Part shown: one piece after another, positions 16,023-24,695 of the stretch
Layout of the letters: each line of letters opens with the position of its first letter
How positions within the stretch are numbered: the first letter of the stretch is position 1
Source of the DNA: Gammaproteobacteria bacterium
Lineage (GTDB): Bacteria; Pseudomonadota; Gammaproteobacteria; Competibacterales; Competibacteraceae
Reading direction: 5' to 3'
DNA: 64,000 nucleotides
Assembly (NCBI GenBank): GCA_024234995.1
Contig: JACKNF010000016.1
Location: 1-64,000, forward strand
Made by a program: the position numbers and the translations under genes
The notes under the pieces: model-generated
Told to the model about the DNA's origin: nothing
The model's database searches: none
What the model saw: only the letters and a program-made list of their open reading frames with translations

Positions 16023-17621
16023 CTAGCTTTTACCCAGAGGGAGAAGAGATTGTGTATCTGCATCAGGCTTAAGATTAACTATCGCAGCCCGTGCTGCCGC
16101 AAGCAAGGTATCCCGCTCAGCATCGCTCAGCGGCGATCCTGAAGTGATGCGTGCGCCAATTTCAGGGCAACGGGCGACTGCCTGGGCGCGCACAGCTTGT
16201 TCTGCCACTGTCATCTGCTCCAACGGTATTGAATCAAACACGCCTTCGGTGACTGCCAGCAACACGGCGATTTGTTCGGCAACCGGCAAAGGCTGATATT
16301 GCCGTTGCTTTAGCACTTCCCGCACCCGGCGTCCGCGCTCAATGGTCTGGCGGGTCGCCTCATCCAACCGGGTGCCGAAACGGGCGAAATTTTCCAATTC
16401 TTCGAATTGGGAATAGGTCAATCGCAGTTCGGCGGCAATAGCCCGGTAGGCTGGCAGCTGGGTCTTACCGCCCACCCGTGATACCGATTCACCGACATCG
16501 ACCGCTGGCAAAATCCCTTTCCGTGCTAGCTCTGGAGACAGTACGATTTGCCCGTCGGTGATCGAGATTAAGTTCGTCGGAATGTAAGCCGACAGGTTTT
16601 GTGCCTCGGTTTCGATAATCGGCAACGCTGATAGTGAGCCACCGCCATGCTCTGGCCGCAAATGGGTTGCCCGCTCCAGCAGGCGCGAATGCAGGTAAAA
16701 AATATCGCCGGGGTAGGCTTCCCGGCCTGGCGGGCGGCGCAGCAGCAGTGACAGTTCTCGATAGGCTTGGGCATGGCGGGTCAGATCGTCGTACACGATC
16801 AATACATCATGGCCCCGCGTCATGAACCATTCGGCCATCGTAGTCGCAGCATAGGGGGTCAAGACTTGCAATCCAGGCGGGTCTTCACCGGCCGCCACCA
16901 CCAGGAAGGTGTAGCGCAGCGCGCCGCGCTGGCGGAGATCATCAATGACCCGTGCCACCGCCGCGCCACGCTGGCCGATAGAACAATAGACGCAGATAAC
17001 ATTCTGACTTGCTTGGTTGAGGATCGTATCCACCGCTAGCGCGGTTTTACCGGTCTGACGGTCGCCGAGAATCAACTCTCGTTGACCGCGTCCAATTGGG
17101 ATAGCAGCGTCGATCACCTTGAGACCAGTGGCTAGCGGCACGCTCACGGGAGCCCGTTCCATAATGGCTGGAGCCGGCCGCTCCAGAGGCCACCGTTCAG
17201 CGGTAACGAACGAACCGGCCTCATCCAGCGGTTCACCCAGCGCATTGACGATCCGTCCTAACAATTCCGGGCCGGCCGGGGTATCGACCACGCGCCCGGT
17301 ACGCTCGACAGGATCACCGGCCTTAAGGCCGTTATTGTCGTTGAGCAGTACCACGCCCACTTCGTCAGGATCGAGATTAAAAGCGATGCCGAGAATACCG
17401 TTGGGAAAACGCACCAATTCCATGGACTCTACCGCTGGCAGGCCACTGACCCTTGCAACGCCTTGGCCAACCTGTTCCACGATGCCGGTTTCAACCACCG
17501 ACGGGGCCGGGCGGTAGGTGGCTAACGCTTGGTCGAAAGGAGTGAAGAGCGGCTCGATACCTATGCCATGCACGCCTCTTCTATCAATCAAAGAGAGCAT
17601 ACAGTTTTCAGCGTCGCTCAT
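16023..17621 (-). CDS. atpA: N-ATPase alpha subunit
   Basis: Non-catalytic nucleotide-binding subunit of the head. The Walker A GDRQTGKTAL sits near residue 190, and the alpha signature ALPIIETEAQNLSAYIPTNL and IPAVDVGESVSRVGG-like region follow. The C-terminal domain ends with TLLAAARAAIVN. The ATG at 17621 overlaps atpF by 14 bases; an ATG at 17600 would remove the overlap and is also possible. N-ATPase alpha subunits differ from the housekeeping type in sequence, and the operon order supports the N-type assignment. Confidence 0.93.
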   Translation of the reverse strand: MSDAENCMLSLIDRRGVHGIGIEPLFTPFDQALATYRPAPSVVETGIVEQVGQGVARVSGLPAVESMELVRFPNGILGIAFNLDPDEVGVVLLNDNNGLKAGDPVERTGRVVDTPAGPELLGRIVNALGEPLDEAGSFVTAERWPLERPAPAIMERAPVSVPLATGLKVIDAAIPIGRGQRELILGDRQTGKTALAVDTILNQASQNVICVYCSIGQRGAAVARVIDDLRQRGALRYTFLVVAAGEDPPGLQVLTPYAATTMAEWFMTRGHDVLIVYDDLTRHAQAYRELSLLLRRPPGREAYPGDIFYLHSRLLERATHLRPEHGGGSLSALPIIETEAQNLSAYIPTNLISITDGQIVLSPELARKGILPAVDVGESVSRVGGKTQLPAYRAIAAELRLTYSQFEELENFARFGTRLDEATRQTIERGRRVREVLKQRQYQPLPVAEQIAVLLAVTEGVFDSIPLEQMTVAEQAVRAQAVARCPEIGARITSGSPLSDAERDTLLAAARAAIVNLKPDADTQSLLPLGKS

Positions 17622-18390
17622 CGGAGTTGCTCGTGGCCGGCACTGGTGAATTTAATGCCTTGGCCAGCGTTTCGCCAAAGCCGTCAAGATAACTGTCCAG
17701 CGTCCAGGCCAAGCGGTGCCCTGGCATTTCCAAGGTGATGCCGCAAGCCATACGCGGGTCGTGATGAAAGGTAAACGTAATGCCATCTCCCAGCAGCTCG
17801 CTTAGAGCAGCTTGGCAGTGTTGCTGCAAGGCAATATCCAAAGGAAATGCGGTGTTGATAGTGCAGCCTCCCTGGGCAGCCTGCGCCAGCGCCGTGCGTT
17901 CAGCCATATCCAAGGTGCGTAGCTGGGTCAGTAGCGGTTCGAGCATGCGCCGCTCCAGATCGGCGTCTGCTAACTCGCGCAATGCATGGCGAACTGCCTC
18001 GGTGAGCCGGCGGGTTGCTTCCCGTTGCAGGGTATGCTGGTTTTCCGTTTGCTCCCGCTGCCAAGCCATCAGCCACTCTTCGCGTTGCGCGTCAATCTCG
18101 CGGCGGGCCTGTTTTAGCCATTCCTCGCGGCGTGTTTTGATTTCCTGGCGGGCCTGTTCCAGCCATTTGTCATGTTGGGCGTCCAGTTCAGCCCGTTGGG
18201 TCTGGTATTTCCGGGCTTCCGCTTCAGCCTGTTCCACTTTTTGCCGGGCATCGTCCAGAGCTGCCGCTATCTTCTGCTGGCGGGCAGTCATCGCCCCGGT
18301 AATTGGCCCGTACAGGAATCGCTTGAGTAACCATAATAGAATCAGGAAATTGATGATCTGAGCGATGACGGTGAATCCATCAATCTGCAT
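17608..18390 (-). CDS. atpF: N-ATPase b subunit with delta-like C-terminus
   Basis: Peripheral stalk subunit. One membrane helix (FTVIAQIINFLILLWLLKRF) is followed by a long charged coiled coil (about 35-130) with many Gln, Glu and Arg. The last 100 residues form a separate domain ending with GHRLAWTLDSYLDGFGETLA, like the C-terminal part of delta/OSCP. N-ATPase operons have no separate delta gene, and none is seen here, so this protein probably does both jobs. I use ATG 18390, two bases after atpE ends, rather than the longer frame to 18468 that overlaps atpE. Confidence 0.85.
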   Translation of the reverse strand: MQIDGFTVIAQIINFLILLWLLKRFLYGPITGAMTARQQKIAAALDDARQKVEQAEAEARKYQTQRAELDAQHDKWLEQARQEIKTRREEWLKQARREIDAQREEWLMAWQREQTENQHTLQREATRRLTEAVRHALRELADADLERRMLEPLLTQLRTLDMAERTALAQAAQGGCTINTAFPLDIALQQHCQAALSELLGDGITFTFHHDPRMACGITLEMPGHRLAWTLDSYLDGFGETLAKALNSPVPATSNSDERR

Positions 18391-18392
18391 GG

Positions 18393-18677
18393 CTACTGAC
18401 CGGTAACAGCGACGAAATGATTCCAGAACGGGTTGGCGAAGATCAGAATCATCGAAACCACGAAGCAATAAATGGCTGTTGATTCAATCATCGCTAGCCC
18501 AACGAACAGGCTGCGGCTCAATATCGCTGCTTCGTCCGGCTGCTGAGCGATGGCGGCCAGCGCCTGGGCTACCGCCCGTCCTTCCGCCAGCGCTGGAGCG
18601 ACCGTGCCGATAGCGACCGTAAGACCGGCAGTAATGATGGAGACAAGGCCAATCATGAGTGTGGCATCCATAGGCAA
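18393..18677 (-). CDS. atpE: N-ATPase c subunit (rotor ring)
   Basis: A 94-residue two-helix proteolipid of the ion-carrying ring. Helix 2 carries MIESTAIYCFVV with the ion-binding Glu followed by Ser-Thr, as in known sodium-binding c subunits (AESTGIY). Helix 1 has PALAEGRAVAQAL, so a second Glu lies in the first helix, and the Gln that completes the sodium site of Ilyobacter-type rings appears to be replaced by Pro. N-ATPase rings were first predicted to carry sodium, but the Burkholderia pseudomallei N-ATPase ring has been measured as proton-specific, so the ion cannot be decided from sequence alone. Confidence 0.9.
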   Translation of the reverse strand: MPMDATLMIGLVSIITAGLTVAIGTVAPALAEGRAVAQALAAIAQQPDEAAILSRSLFVGLAMIESTAIYCFVVSMILIFANPFWNHFVAVTGQ

Positions 18678-18686
18678 TGTTACCCT

Positions 18687-19415
18687 TCAATGTTCGTTAA
18701 TGCTCCTCGTGCCCTTTGTAGGGAGAGGGGTTGGAGGCGGGGGAGAATCCTCATGCGCCGCCGTCGCTGCTGCCAGATAAACCGTTGCCAGAATCGCGAA
18801 GATATACGCCTGAATCAACCCAGTCAGGAGTTCCAGCGCATGCATCAGCACAGGGAAAAATAACGGTGTGATGATTAGTAGAATTGCCCCGACCACCGCG
18901 CCGCTCATCACGTTGCCGTACAAACGCACTGCCAGCGCCAGGGTGCGGGACAATTCACCGATAATATTCAGAGGCAGCATAACCGGGGTGGGTTCGACAT
19001 AGTTTTTCAGGTATGCTCGCCACCCCCGGCGCTGAATGCCATAGAGCGGTACTGCGATGAATACACATAGCGCCAGGGCCGTGGTGGTGGACAGTGATCC
19101 AGTCGGCGGCTCGAAACCGGGGATGATGGCCAATAGATTGCTGGCAGCAATGAAAATGAACAAAGTGCCAATAAACGGCAGATAGGGCGCCGGGTCCTGA
19201 CGGGTCACATCACGGATTTGTCCCTGAATCCCCTCAACGAGAACCTCTAGCAGGTTTTGCCAAGGCGGCAGCACAGTATCATGGATCACGCGGCGGGTGA
19301 TCCTGCGAGCCAGCAGCACCAGCAGCGCCATGATCAGCCAGGTAAATACGAGGGTGGCGCTGATGCGAATGAAGCCGAATTCGAAGAGCACGATTTGATC
19401 AGAGCTAATGTTCAT
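18687..19415 (-). CDS. atpB: N-ATPase a subunit
   Basis: Membrane stator that forms the ion half-channels against the c ring. The essential arginine is in LALAVRLYGNVMSGAV, and the last helix reads IQAYIFAILATVYLAAA. The 242-residue length is normal. The final 20 residues (SPPPPTPLPTKGTRSINEH) look unlike an a subunit and are encoded by a CT-rich repeat (18710-18745). The gene overlaps atpR by 4 bases. Confidence 0.93.
   Translation of the reverse strand: MNISSDQIVLFEFGFIRISATLVFTWLIMALLVLLARRITRRVIHDTVLPPWQNLLEVLVEGIQGQIRDVTRQDPAPYLPFIGTLFIFIAASNLLAIIPGFEPPTGSLSTTTALALCVFIAVPLYGIQRRGWRAYLKNYVEPTPVMLPLNIIGELSRTLALAVRLYGNVMSGAVVGAILLIITPLFFPVLMHALELLTGLIQAYIFAILATVYLAAATAAHEDSPPPPTPLPTKGTRSINEH
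18710..18745 (-). repeat. CT-rich repeat element forming the 3' end of atpB
   Basis: CCTTTGTAGGGAGAGGGG on the plus strand followed by a TTGGAGGCGGGGGAG run belongs to the same style of element as 59588-59632, 35385-35580 and 46793-46822. Here it encodes the Pro-rich tail of AtpB. Confidence 0.5.
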
Positions 19416-19705
19416 GGTCGAAGCTCCGGTGTTGGCGGCGGCAACCCGCGAGTCAAGGCAACCCGCGCTGCCAGAAACGCCAGCAGCGCAATCCCCAGCC
19501 GGGTCAAGTTGCGATCCGGACCCAGGATCACGTAGAACCCCGCTAAACTAACGGCCAGCCGCAGGATGAAACTGCCTGCCACCCACAGCGCAGGATGCGG
19601 ATGGCCAGGCAGCCGGCGCAGGGTAAACCACAGGCCAGCGAAATAGAACGAACCCAGCACCGCACCGCCCAGTGCAGCCAATACCCAGGTGATTATCTCA
19701 GTCAT
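19412..19705 (-). CDS. atpR: N-ATPase-specific membrane protein AtpR
   Basis: A small protein of 97 residues with three hydrophobic segments, found only in N-ATPase operons. It has been proposed to help assembly or to supply charged residues to the c ring. Visible features are GGAVLGSFYFAGLWFTLRRL and SFILRLAVSLAGFYVIL, where Arg within a hydrophobic helix fits that idea. ATG 19705 gives an 8-base overlap with atpQ; an earlier in-frame start at 19762 is less likely. Confidence 0.82.
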   Translation of the reverse strand: MTEIITWVLAALGGAVLGSFYFAGLWFTLRRLPGHPHPALWVAGSFILRLAVSLAGFYVILGPDRNLTRLGIALLAFLAARVALTRGLPPPTPELRP

Positions 19706-20045
19706 CGCGTTGATCCCGATCCGGTGGATGCTGTTTCTGCAACCACTGCCAAGCGCTAGCACAACCGAGCACCAGCCCAGCGGCTAGCAGCGTCAATGTC
19801 CAGGAATGCCGGCCCGGCCAGTTCCGGTCCAACCACAGTCCCAGCAAAGCACCGAGCACTGTCGGCAAGGCCACTGACCAGCCCACAGCGCCAAACAGTC
19901 CCAGCCCGAACCAGACGCTCGATCGATCCGCTTGGCGCGCCCGCAGTTTACGGGTTGCTTTGTACTTAATTTGTTCTGGCAAAGGATCACTCTTTCTTCC
20001 CTTTTCGCTGTTGGAAGAAGGGCCGGGCATGAAAGGTGCCGTCAT
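19698..20045 (-). CDS. atpQ: N-ATPase AtpQ, AtpI-like membrane protein
   Basis: A 115-residue protein with a charged N-terminus (many Lys and Arg, residues 12-42) and two membrane helices (GLFGAVGWSVALPTVLGALL and TLTLLAAGLVLGCASA). It corresponds to AtpI, which in F-type operons helps c-ring assembly. The DRNWPGRHSWT loop is typical. It lies between atpC and atpR, its fixed place in N-ATPase operons. Confidence 0.8.
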   Translation of the reverse strand: MTAPFMPGPSSNSEKGRKSDPLPEQIKYKATRKLRARQADRSSVWFGLGLFGAVGWSVALPTVLGALLGLWLDRNWPGRHSWTLTLLAAGLVLGCASAWQWLQKQHPPDRDQRDD

Positions 20046-20434
20046 CGCCGGCCTTCTCCCAGCTTTAGAAACTGCCGGATCATTCCTGCTTCCAGCCGGG
20101 CGAGCGTGCTGCGAGCGATCCTTTCCTGTTCATCCAATTGGCGAAATTCATTTTCCACTACCTGCCGCAACCGGGCCAGATCATCCTCCCGCACCGCCCG
20201 GCGTACCGCAATCAATACTTCGGCGCCGCATTTCGTCAGTACTCCTTGATCGACGGCTAAAAACCGCTCTTGGCCCTCCACTGTAGTGAAGCCAACGATG
20301 CCCGGCTGCAAGGCTGCTACCCAGTCGCGGTGGCGTGGTAATAGACAGAAAGACCCTTCCAGCCCTTCGGCGTGAACCCGCACCGCCGGTTCATCCACCA
20401 GCGTTTGGACCGGAGTCAATACTTTCAGATGCAT
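20042..20434 (-). CDS. atpC: N-ATPase epsilon subunit
   Basis: A 130-residue subunit with the N-terminal beta sandwich (MHLKVLTPVQTLVDEPAVRV, GSFCLLPRHRDWVAAL) and a C-terminal helical pair. It links gamma to the c ring. It starts in a TGATG overlap with the atpD stop, so the two are translationally coupled, and it overlaps atpQ by 4 bases. Confidence 0.88.
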   Translation of the reverse strand: MHLKVLTPVQTLVDEPAVRVHAEGLEGSFCLLPRHRDWVAALQPGIVGFTTVEGQERFLAVDQGVLTKCGAEVLIAVRRAVREDDLARLRQVVENEFRQLDEQERIARSTLARLEAGMIRQFLKLGEGRR

Positions 20435-21843
20435 CAGCGCCGTACCTCGCTCAGATCACCGATCATATACAGCGCTGCTTCCGGCCAGCCGGTGCAACCA
20501 TCAACGAGAATCCGCTCGCAATCGTCCAGCACGCGCGGCAATGGCACACTCTTCCCGGAGCGGCCGGTGAAGTGCTCCGTGGTAAAAAACGGCTGGGTCA
20601 GATAGCGTTCCAAGCGCCGGGCACGGTTGACGGTGCGCCGGTCGGCCAGCGACAGTTCCTCTAGCCCGAGCATGGCGATTAAATCCTTGAGTTCCTCGTA
20701 CTCGGCCAGCGTCCGGCGCACCGCCTGGGCAATCCGGTAATGGCGTTCGCCAACCAGCACGGGGGTGAGTAACTTGGAGTCGGAGGCCAACGGGTCCACC
20801 GCTGGATAGAAACCCTGGCTGGCGCGCTTGCGCGACAGAACCAGCGAGGCAGACAGGTGGGCGAATGTGTGAGCGGCGGCGGGGTCGGTGAAATCATCGG
20901 CGGGCACATAGACCGCCTGTACCGAGGTGATCGATCCACCCGCGGCGTTGCAAATCCGCTCTTCCAGTTCTGCTAGCTCGGTACCCAAGGTCGGTTGATA
21001 ACCCACCCGCGAAGGAATGCGGCCCATCAACCCCGACACTTCCGAACCGGCTTGAATAAAGCGAAAGATATTATCGATTAACAACAACACATCATGGTGG
21101 GCGGTATCGCGGAAGTATTCGGCAATCGTCAATGCGGCATGGCCAACCCGGAAACGGGCGCCCGGTGGTTCATCCATCTGACCAAACACCAATACGGCAT
21201 TCGACAGGACCCCCGCTGCGTGCATCTCTCGATGCAATTCCTCTGCTTCCCGGCAACGCTCGCCGATGCCGCAGAATAGGCTGACTCCCTGGTAGCGGCC
21301 CATCATATTGTGGATCAATTCAGTGATAATCACGGTCTTGCCAACGCCAGCGCCGCCAAACAAGCCGGTTTTACCGCCACGCTCCAGCGGGCACAAGAGG
21401 TCGATGACCTTGATGCCGGTTTCGAACATCTCCAAACCGGCCCGCCGCCGTGCCAAGGGGATCGGTGGCTGATGGATCGAGCGTTGTTCCGCGCCGGCCA
21501 ACGCGGGGCCATCGTCAATCGTCTGACCGAACACGTTGACCATCCGCCCTAGCAATTCCGGCCCGACCGGCACCGTCAATGGACCGCCGCAATCGCGCAC
21601 CGGATCGCCACGCGCCAAGCCTTGCGTTGGGGTCAGGGCGATGCCGCGCACCCTGTCAGCAGCTAGATGAGCGCTCACTTCGATGATCACCAGCTCCTCT
21701 CGTCCGGCACGCAACTGCTGGCGCAGGGCGGGCAATTGACGAGGAAAACAGGCGTCTACCACGCTGCCGCGCACCGCGATCACTGTGCCACATTGTTCAG
21801 GTGGAGTTGAAGCAAGTATTGAAAGCGGGGTGTTGGAGGGCAT
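20434..21843 (-). CDS. atpD: N-ATPase beta subunit, first gene of the operon
   Basis: Catalytic subunit that hydrolyses ATP. The Walker A is GGAGVGKTVIITEL near residue 165; the catalytic Glu is in GIGERCREAEELH; the Walker B region is DVLLLIDNIFRFIQAGSEVS, where the usual ALSGLMGR-type segment follows as VSGLMGRIPSRVGYQPTL. It is 469 residues. Atypical residues compared with housekeeping beta subunits fit the N-type. The operon starts here, opposite to F-type operons where atpD is near the end. The 145 bases between this gene and the repeat at 21991 should hold the promoter. Confidence 0.93.
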   Translation of the reverse strand: MPSNTPLSILASTPPEQCGTVIAVRGSVVDACFPRQLPALRQQLRAGREELVIIEVSAHLAADRVRGIALTPTQGLARGDPVRDCGGPLTVPVGPELLGRMVNVFGQTIDDGPALAGAEQRSIHQPPIPLARRRAGLEMFETGIKVIDLLCPLERGGKTGLFGGAGVGKTVIITELIHNMMGRYQGVSLFCGIGERCREAEELHREMHAAGVLSNAVLVFGQMDEPPGARFRVGHAALTIAEYFRDTAHHDVLLLIDNIFRFIQAGSEVSGLMGRIPSRVGYQPTLGTELAELEERICNAAGGSITSVQAVYVPADDFTDPAAAHTFAHLSASLVLSRKRASQGFYPAVDPLASDSKLLTPVLVGERHYRIAQAVRRTLAEYEELKDLIAMLGLEELSLADRRTVNRARRLERYLTQPFFTTEHFTGRSGKSVPLPRVLDDCERILVDGCTGWPEAALYMIGDLSEVRR

Positions 21844-21990
21844 CTTTCGTCTTGGTAAATAAGATAACGTCGATTTCGAGGGTGAGTGTTATGAAAGTTC
21901 CTTATCGATCGCTCCAGGGCGGGTACGGCATCCGGTCTCCCTGTGCAGGCCGTCTTATCATGAACAGCCCCCACAGAAACACAATACAAG

Positions 21991-22070
21991 GGCGGGTTAG
22001 CGAAGCGTAACCCGCCGATTCCGTGGGATTTCCCCCCAAGGCGGGTTATGGGCGGATGCCCTAACCCGCC
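21991..22070. repeat. Two-hairpin REP/BIME-like repeat
   Basis: GGCGGGTTA pairs with TAACCCGCC twice: 21991-21999 with 22008-22016 and 22040-22048 with 22062-22070. The second copy runs into the last codons of opgH. Such paired hairpins are common intergenic repeats in proteobacteria and could end transcription of opgH. Confidence 0.75.
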
Positions 22071-24160
22071 CTACGATTCTCCAGCAGCATTCCATCATTG
22101 TTGAGTGGTGGCTGGCTCCAGAACAAGGCATGTAACCGCAGGAGAGTTTCTGGATTAGCAATCAGTTCACGCTTCTGCATGGAACTCAGACTGTCCGGCC
22201 CTTCTTCCTCCAATTGATGAATCAATCCTTCCAGATAATGCCGGCGGCGCTTACTGGGCGATTCACTTTCTGGCAATAATGACCGGTGCAAGGTGTTGAC
22301 ATAGGGATCGGTCAGCGCTTGCAGGAAGCGGCTGGATGCCGTTTTCCGCAGCACCGGCAACACCGGTTCATCTTCTTGCAGATACTCATCCAAATCCTGC
22401 AATACTTTTGGCGGATCGGTCTCCTCTGGCGTCAAAAACAGGCCCATCCGGCGCGCCTGGCGGCCCAAAGCGATGCTGCTGGATAGCATCGATACGGGGA
22501 TCGACAATCCCAACCCCAGCAAGACCGGCGTAAACCACCAGAAGAACGCTGGGACGTAGAGATAACTCAATGTTCCGGCAGCCACACCGATCAAAGTATG
22601 GCCGCCATGAGTCAGCACGGCCTCTACAAAACCCGTCTGATGATCACCTCGTTGCTGTGGCGGCCAGCCTACTGCCCGGCGCATCAGGATCGCCAGCACA
22701 AACTTGGTCTGGAATAGCATCAGCACCGGTGCGGTCAGGACTGAAAAGACAGTTTCCAGGGTGACGCTGAGCGATGCCTTGAACATGCCGCCATACGCAC
22801 GGCGCAGGCGTTTCTCCTTGAGCAGCAGGAGCAATGCCAGCAGCTTGGGCAGAAACAGCATGGTCAGGGTCACCAATAGCACCGTGGTCATTTCCACCGC
22901 AAACGACACTGGCCAGACCGGCATCCAGTTTTCCCCGAAGAAATACACCAGTTCCTGCTGAGTCTGGATAAATGCCTCGACTCCGGTGGCGATGAGAAAC
23001 AGGAGCCACAGCGGCGAAGCAGCATAGGACATGACGCCCATCAAGAAATGCAGTCGGCTTAACAGATTGAAGCCTTGAGCAAATGCCAGCCGCAGATGCT
23101 GAAGATTGCCTTGACACCAGCGGCGGTCGCGTTTGGCATAGTCAATCAGCGTGGGTGGGATTTCCTCATAACTGCCTTCCAGATCATAGGCCAGCCATAC
23201 CTCCCAACCGGCCCGGCGTAGCAACGCCGCCTCCACGAAATCATGGCTGAGAATTTCGCCGCCAAACGGTTCGTGGCCTGGCAGCTTTGGCAGGCCGCAA
23301 TGCTCCAAAAACGGCTGGATGCGAATAATGGCGTTATGGCCCCAATAGTTGCTCTCGCCGAGTTGCCAATAATTCAAGCCAGCGGTAAACATCCGCCCAT
23401 AGAGGCTGCTGGCGAATTGCAAAATGCGGGCAAACAGCGACTCGCGGTTGACAGGGACCGGCGGGGTTTGAATCAGCGCCACGTGAGGATGGCGTTCCAT
23501 CAACCGCACCATCTTTACCAGTGTTTGGCCTTGCATGACGCTATCGGCGTCCAAAACGATCATGTAACGGTACCGCCCGCCCCAGCGCGTGCAGAAATCT
23601 TCCAGATTGCCGCTCTTACGGCTGGTGTTCTCTGGCCGGTTGCGATAAAAAATGCGCTCTTTGCCGTCCAGCGACCACACCATATCCTGCCAGCGCAGCT
23701 CTTCCTCAACCCAGACCTCCGGATCACGGGTGTCGCTGAGAATGAAGAAGTCAAAACCATCGAGCTGGCCTGTATCCGTCAACGACTGATGGATAGCGCG
23801 CAGACCGGCGAATACCCGTTCCGAGTCCTCGTTATAGATAGGCATCAAAATGGCGGTGCGTGGTGGCGAGGTAGCGGAATCAGGCGGGATATCCAGCGGT
23901 TGGCGGGAAATTGCCCAGCGGTCGCGCCCAAATAGAATCACCCAGAAACCCATGAATGCCGTCCAGAAGGAAATACAGATCCAGGCAAATAGGATCGTGT
24001 ACAAGAACAGCAGCAGGAGTTCCATCGGACTGAAGCCATTGGGTTGAAACACACTGACCAGCAGGCCCAACGCAATCAGTGAAGTCAATATCACCAGCAG
24101 AAAAAAAACGAACCGTCGAACGGTATGTCCTACCACCGCGGGTCGGGGAAAGTGCGCCAT
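22061..24160 (-). CDS. opgH: Glucans biosynthesis glucosyltransferase OpgH
   Basis: OpgH (MdoH) is the inner-membrane glycosyltransferase that makes the beta-1,2 backbone of osmoregulated periplasmic glucans. Two N-terminal helices (residues about 15-75) precede the GT2 domain with YMIVLDADSVM, the LSHDFVEAALLRRAGWEVWL stretch and the RDRRWCQGN motif (the family form of QxxRW). Several helices follow. From ATG 24160 it is 699 residues, shorter than E. coli OpgH, which has an extra N-terminal cytoplasmic domain. The longer frame to 24313 has no conserved residues. The stop codon lies inside a repeat element, so the last residues (RRAG) are repeat-derived. Confidence 0.93.
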   Translation of the reverse strand: MAHFPRPAVVGHTVRRFVFFLLVILTSLIALGLLVSVFQPNGFSPMELLLLFLYTILFAWICISFWTAFMGFWVILFGRDRWAISRQPLDIPPDSATSPPRTAILMPIYNEDSERVFAGLRAIHQSLTDTGQLDGFDFFILSDTRDPEVWVEEELRWQDMVWSLDGKERIFYRNRPENTSRKSGNLEDFCTRWGGRYRYMIVLDADSVMQGQTLVKMVRLMERHPHVALIQTPPVPVNRESLFARILQFASSLYGRMFTAGLNYWQLGESNYWGHNAIIRIQPFLEHCGLPKLPGHEPFGGEILSHDFVEAALLRRAGWEVWLAYDLEGSYEEIPPTLIDYAKRDRRWCQGNLQHLRLAFAQGFNLLSRLHFLMGVMSYAASPLWLLFLIATGVEAFIQTQQELVYFFGENWMPVWPVSFAVEMTTVLLVTLTMLFLPKLLALLLLLKEKRLRRAYGGMFKASLSVTLETVFSVLTAPVLMLFQTKFVLAILMRRAVGWPPQQRGDHQTGFVEAVLTHGGHTLIGVAAGTLSYLYVPAFFWWFTPVLLGLGLSIPVSMLSSSIALGRQARRMGLFLTPEETDPPKVLQDLDEYLQEDEPVLPVLRKTASSRFLQALTDPYVNTLHRSLLPESESPSKRRRHYLEGLIHQLEEEGPDSLSSMQKRELIANPETLLRLHALFWSQPPLNNDGMLLENRRAG

Positions 24161-24191
24161 AACAGTTTCCAGAACGGAGGAAAGAATTAGG

Positions 24192-24695
24192 TTATGCGTT
24201 GATGGATGTTGGCCACCAGCGGCGAAGTAAACCCAGCAATGAAAAAAGCTCAATACGCTGCGTAGGCATGGCACTGGGGCTGGGCGCCGGTACCGGTTTC
24301 GCAATCGCCGCACGCAAGCGCTCCAGGGCAGTGCCTGCTGCGCCAGGTGGCGCGAACAACGCTGTAGGCCAATCTGGCGTCACTCCGCTTAAGAGCGCCG
24401 CTCGCGCTGCGGTTAGTTCTGGCGAGGGCCGGGGCAGTTCGAGTGCTGTCGCTAGCCAGTCATCGAGCAATTCACCTGCGGCAATAATGGCGTGTGCCGT
24501 TTTGGAGGCTTCATTCTCCGGAATTTCCGGCAATCGCCGCAGCGTTTGCTCACTCAAAGCCAGCGCTAGATTGGAGTCGCTCACGCCAAGCGCCTTCCAG
24601 TAATTTCTAAGGCGGTCCAGGCAGTTTTCATCGGATAAAGAATCCGCTGGCGTTATCCAATGTGATCGAAGCGCACCTACTTTGCCAAGGTCCAC
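24192..24695 (-). CDS. Unknown protein between opgG and opgH
   Basis: A 167-residue frame from ATG 24695 overlaps the end of opgG by 19 bases and stops 31 bases before opgH. It is mainly helical, with ENCLDRLRNYWKALGVSDSN near the start and an Ala/Leu-rich middle, and it ends with a short basic-hydrophobic stretch (LLGLLRRWWPTSINA). No signal peptide. Since OpgH here lacks the N-terminal cytoplasmic domain found in E. coli, this frame may carry that domain as a separate protein; I see no sequence proof. Its unbroken length between two co-directional genes makes it likely real. Confidence 0.6.
   Translation of the reverse strand: MDLGKVGALRSHWITPADSLSDENCLDRLRNYWKALGVSDSNLALALSEQTLRRLPEIPENEASKTAHAIIAAGELLDDWLATALELPRPSPELTAARAALLSGVTPDWPTALFAPPGAAGTALERLRAAIAKPVPAPSPSAMPTQRIELFSLLGLLRRWWPTSINA

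Noticed and set aside
21991..22070. CRISPR-like repetition
   Set aside because: Only two hairpins with no regular spacers; it is a REP/BIME-type element. No CRISPR array or cas gene is present in the window.
23243..23935. A 230-codon plus frame opposite opgH
   Set aside because: Shadow of the glucosyltransferase gene.
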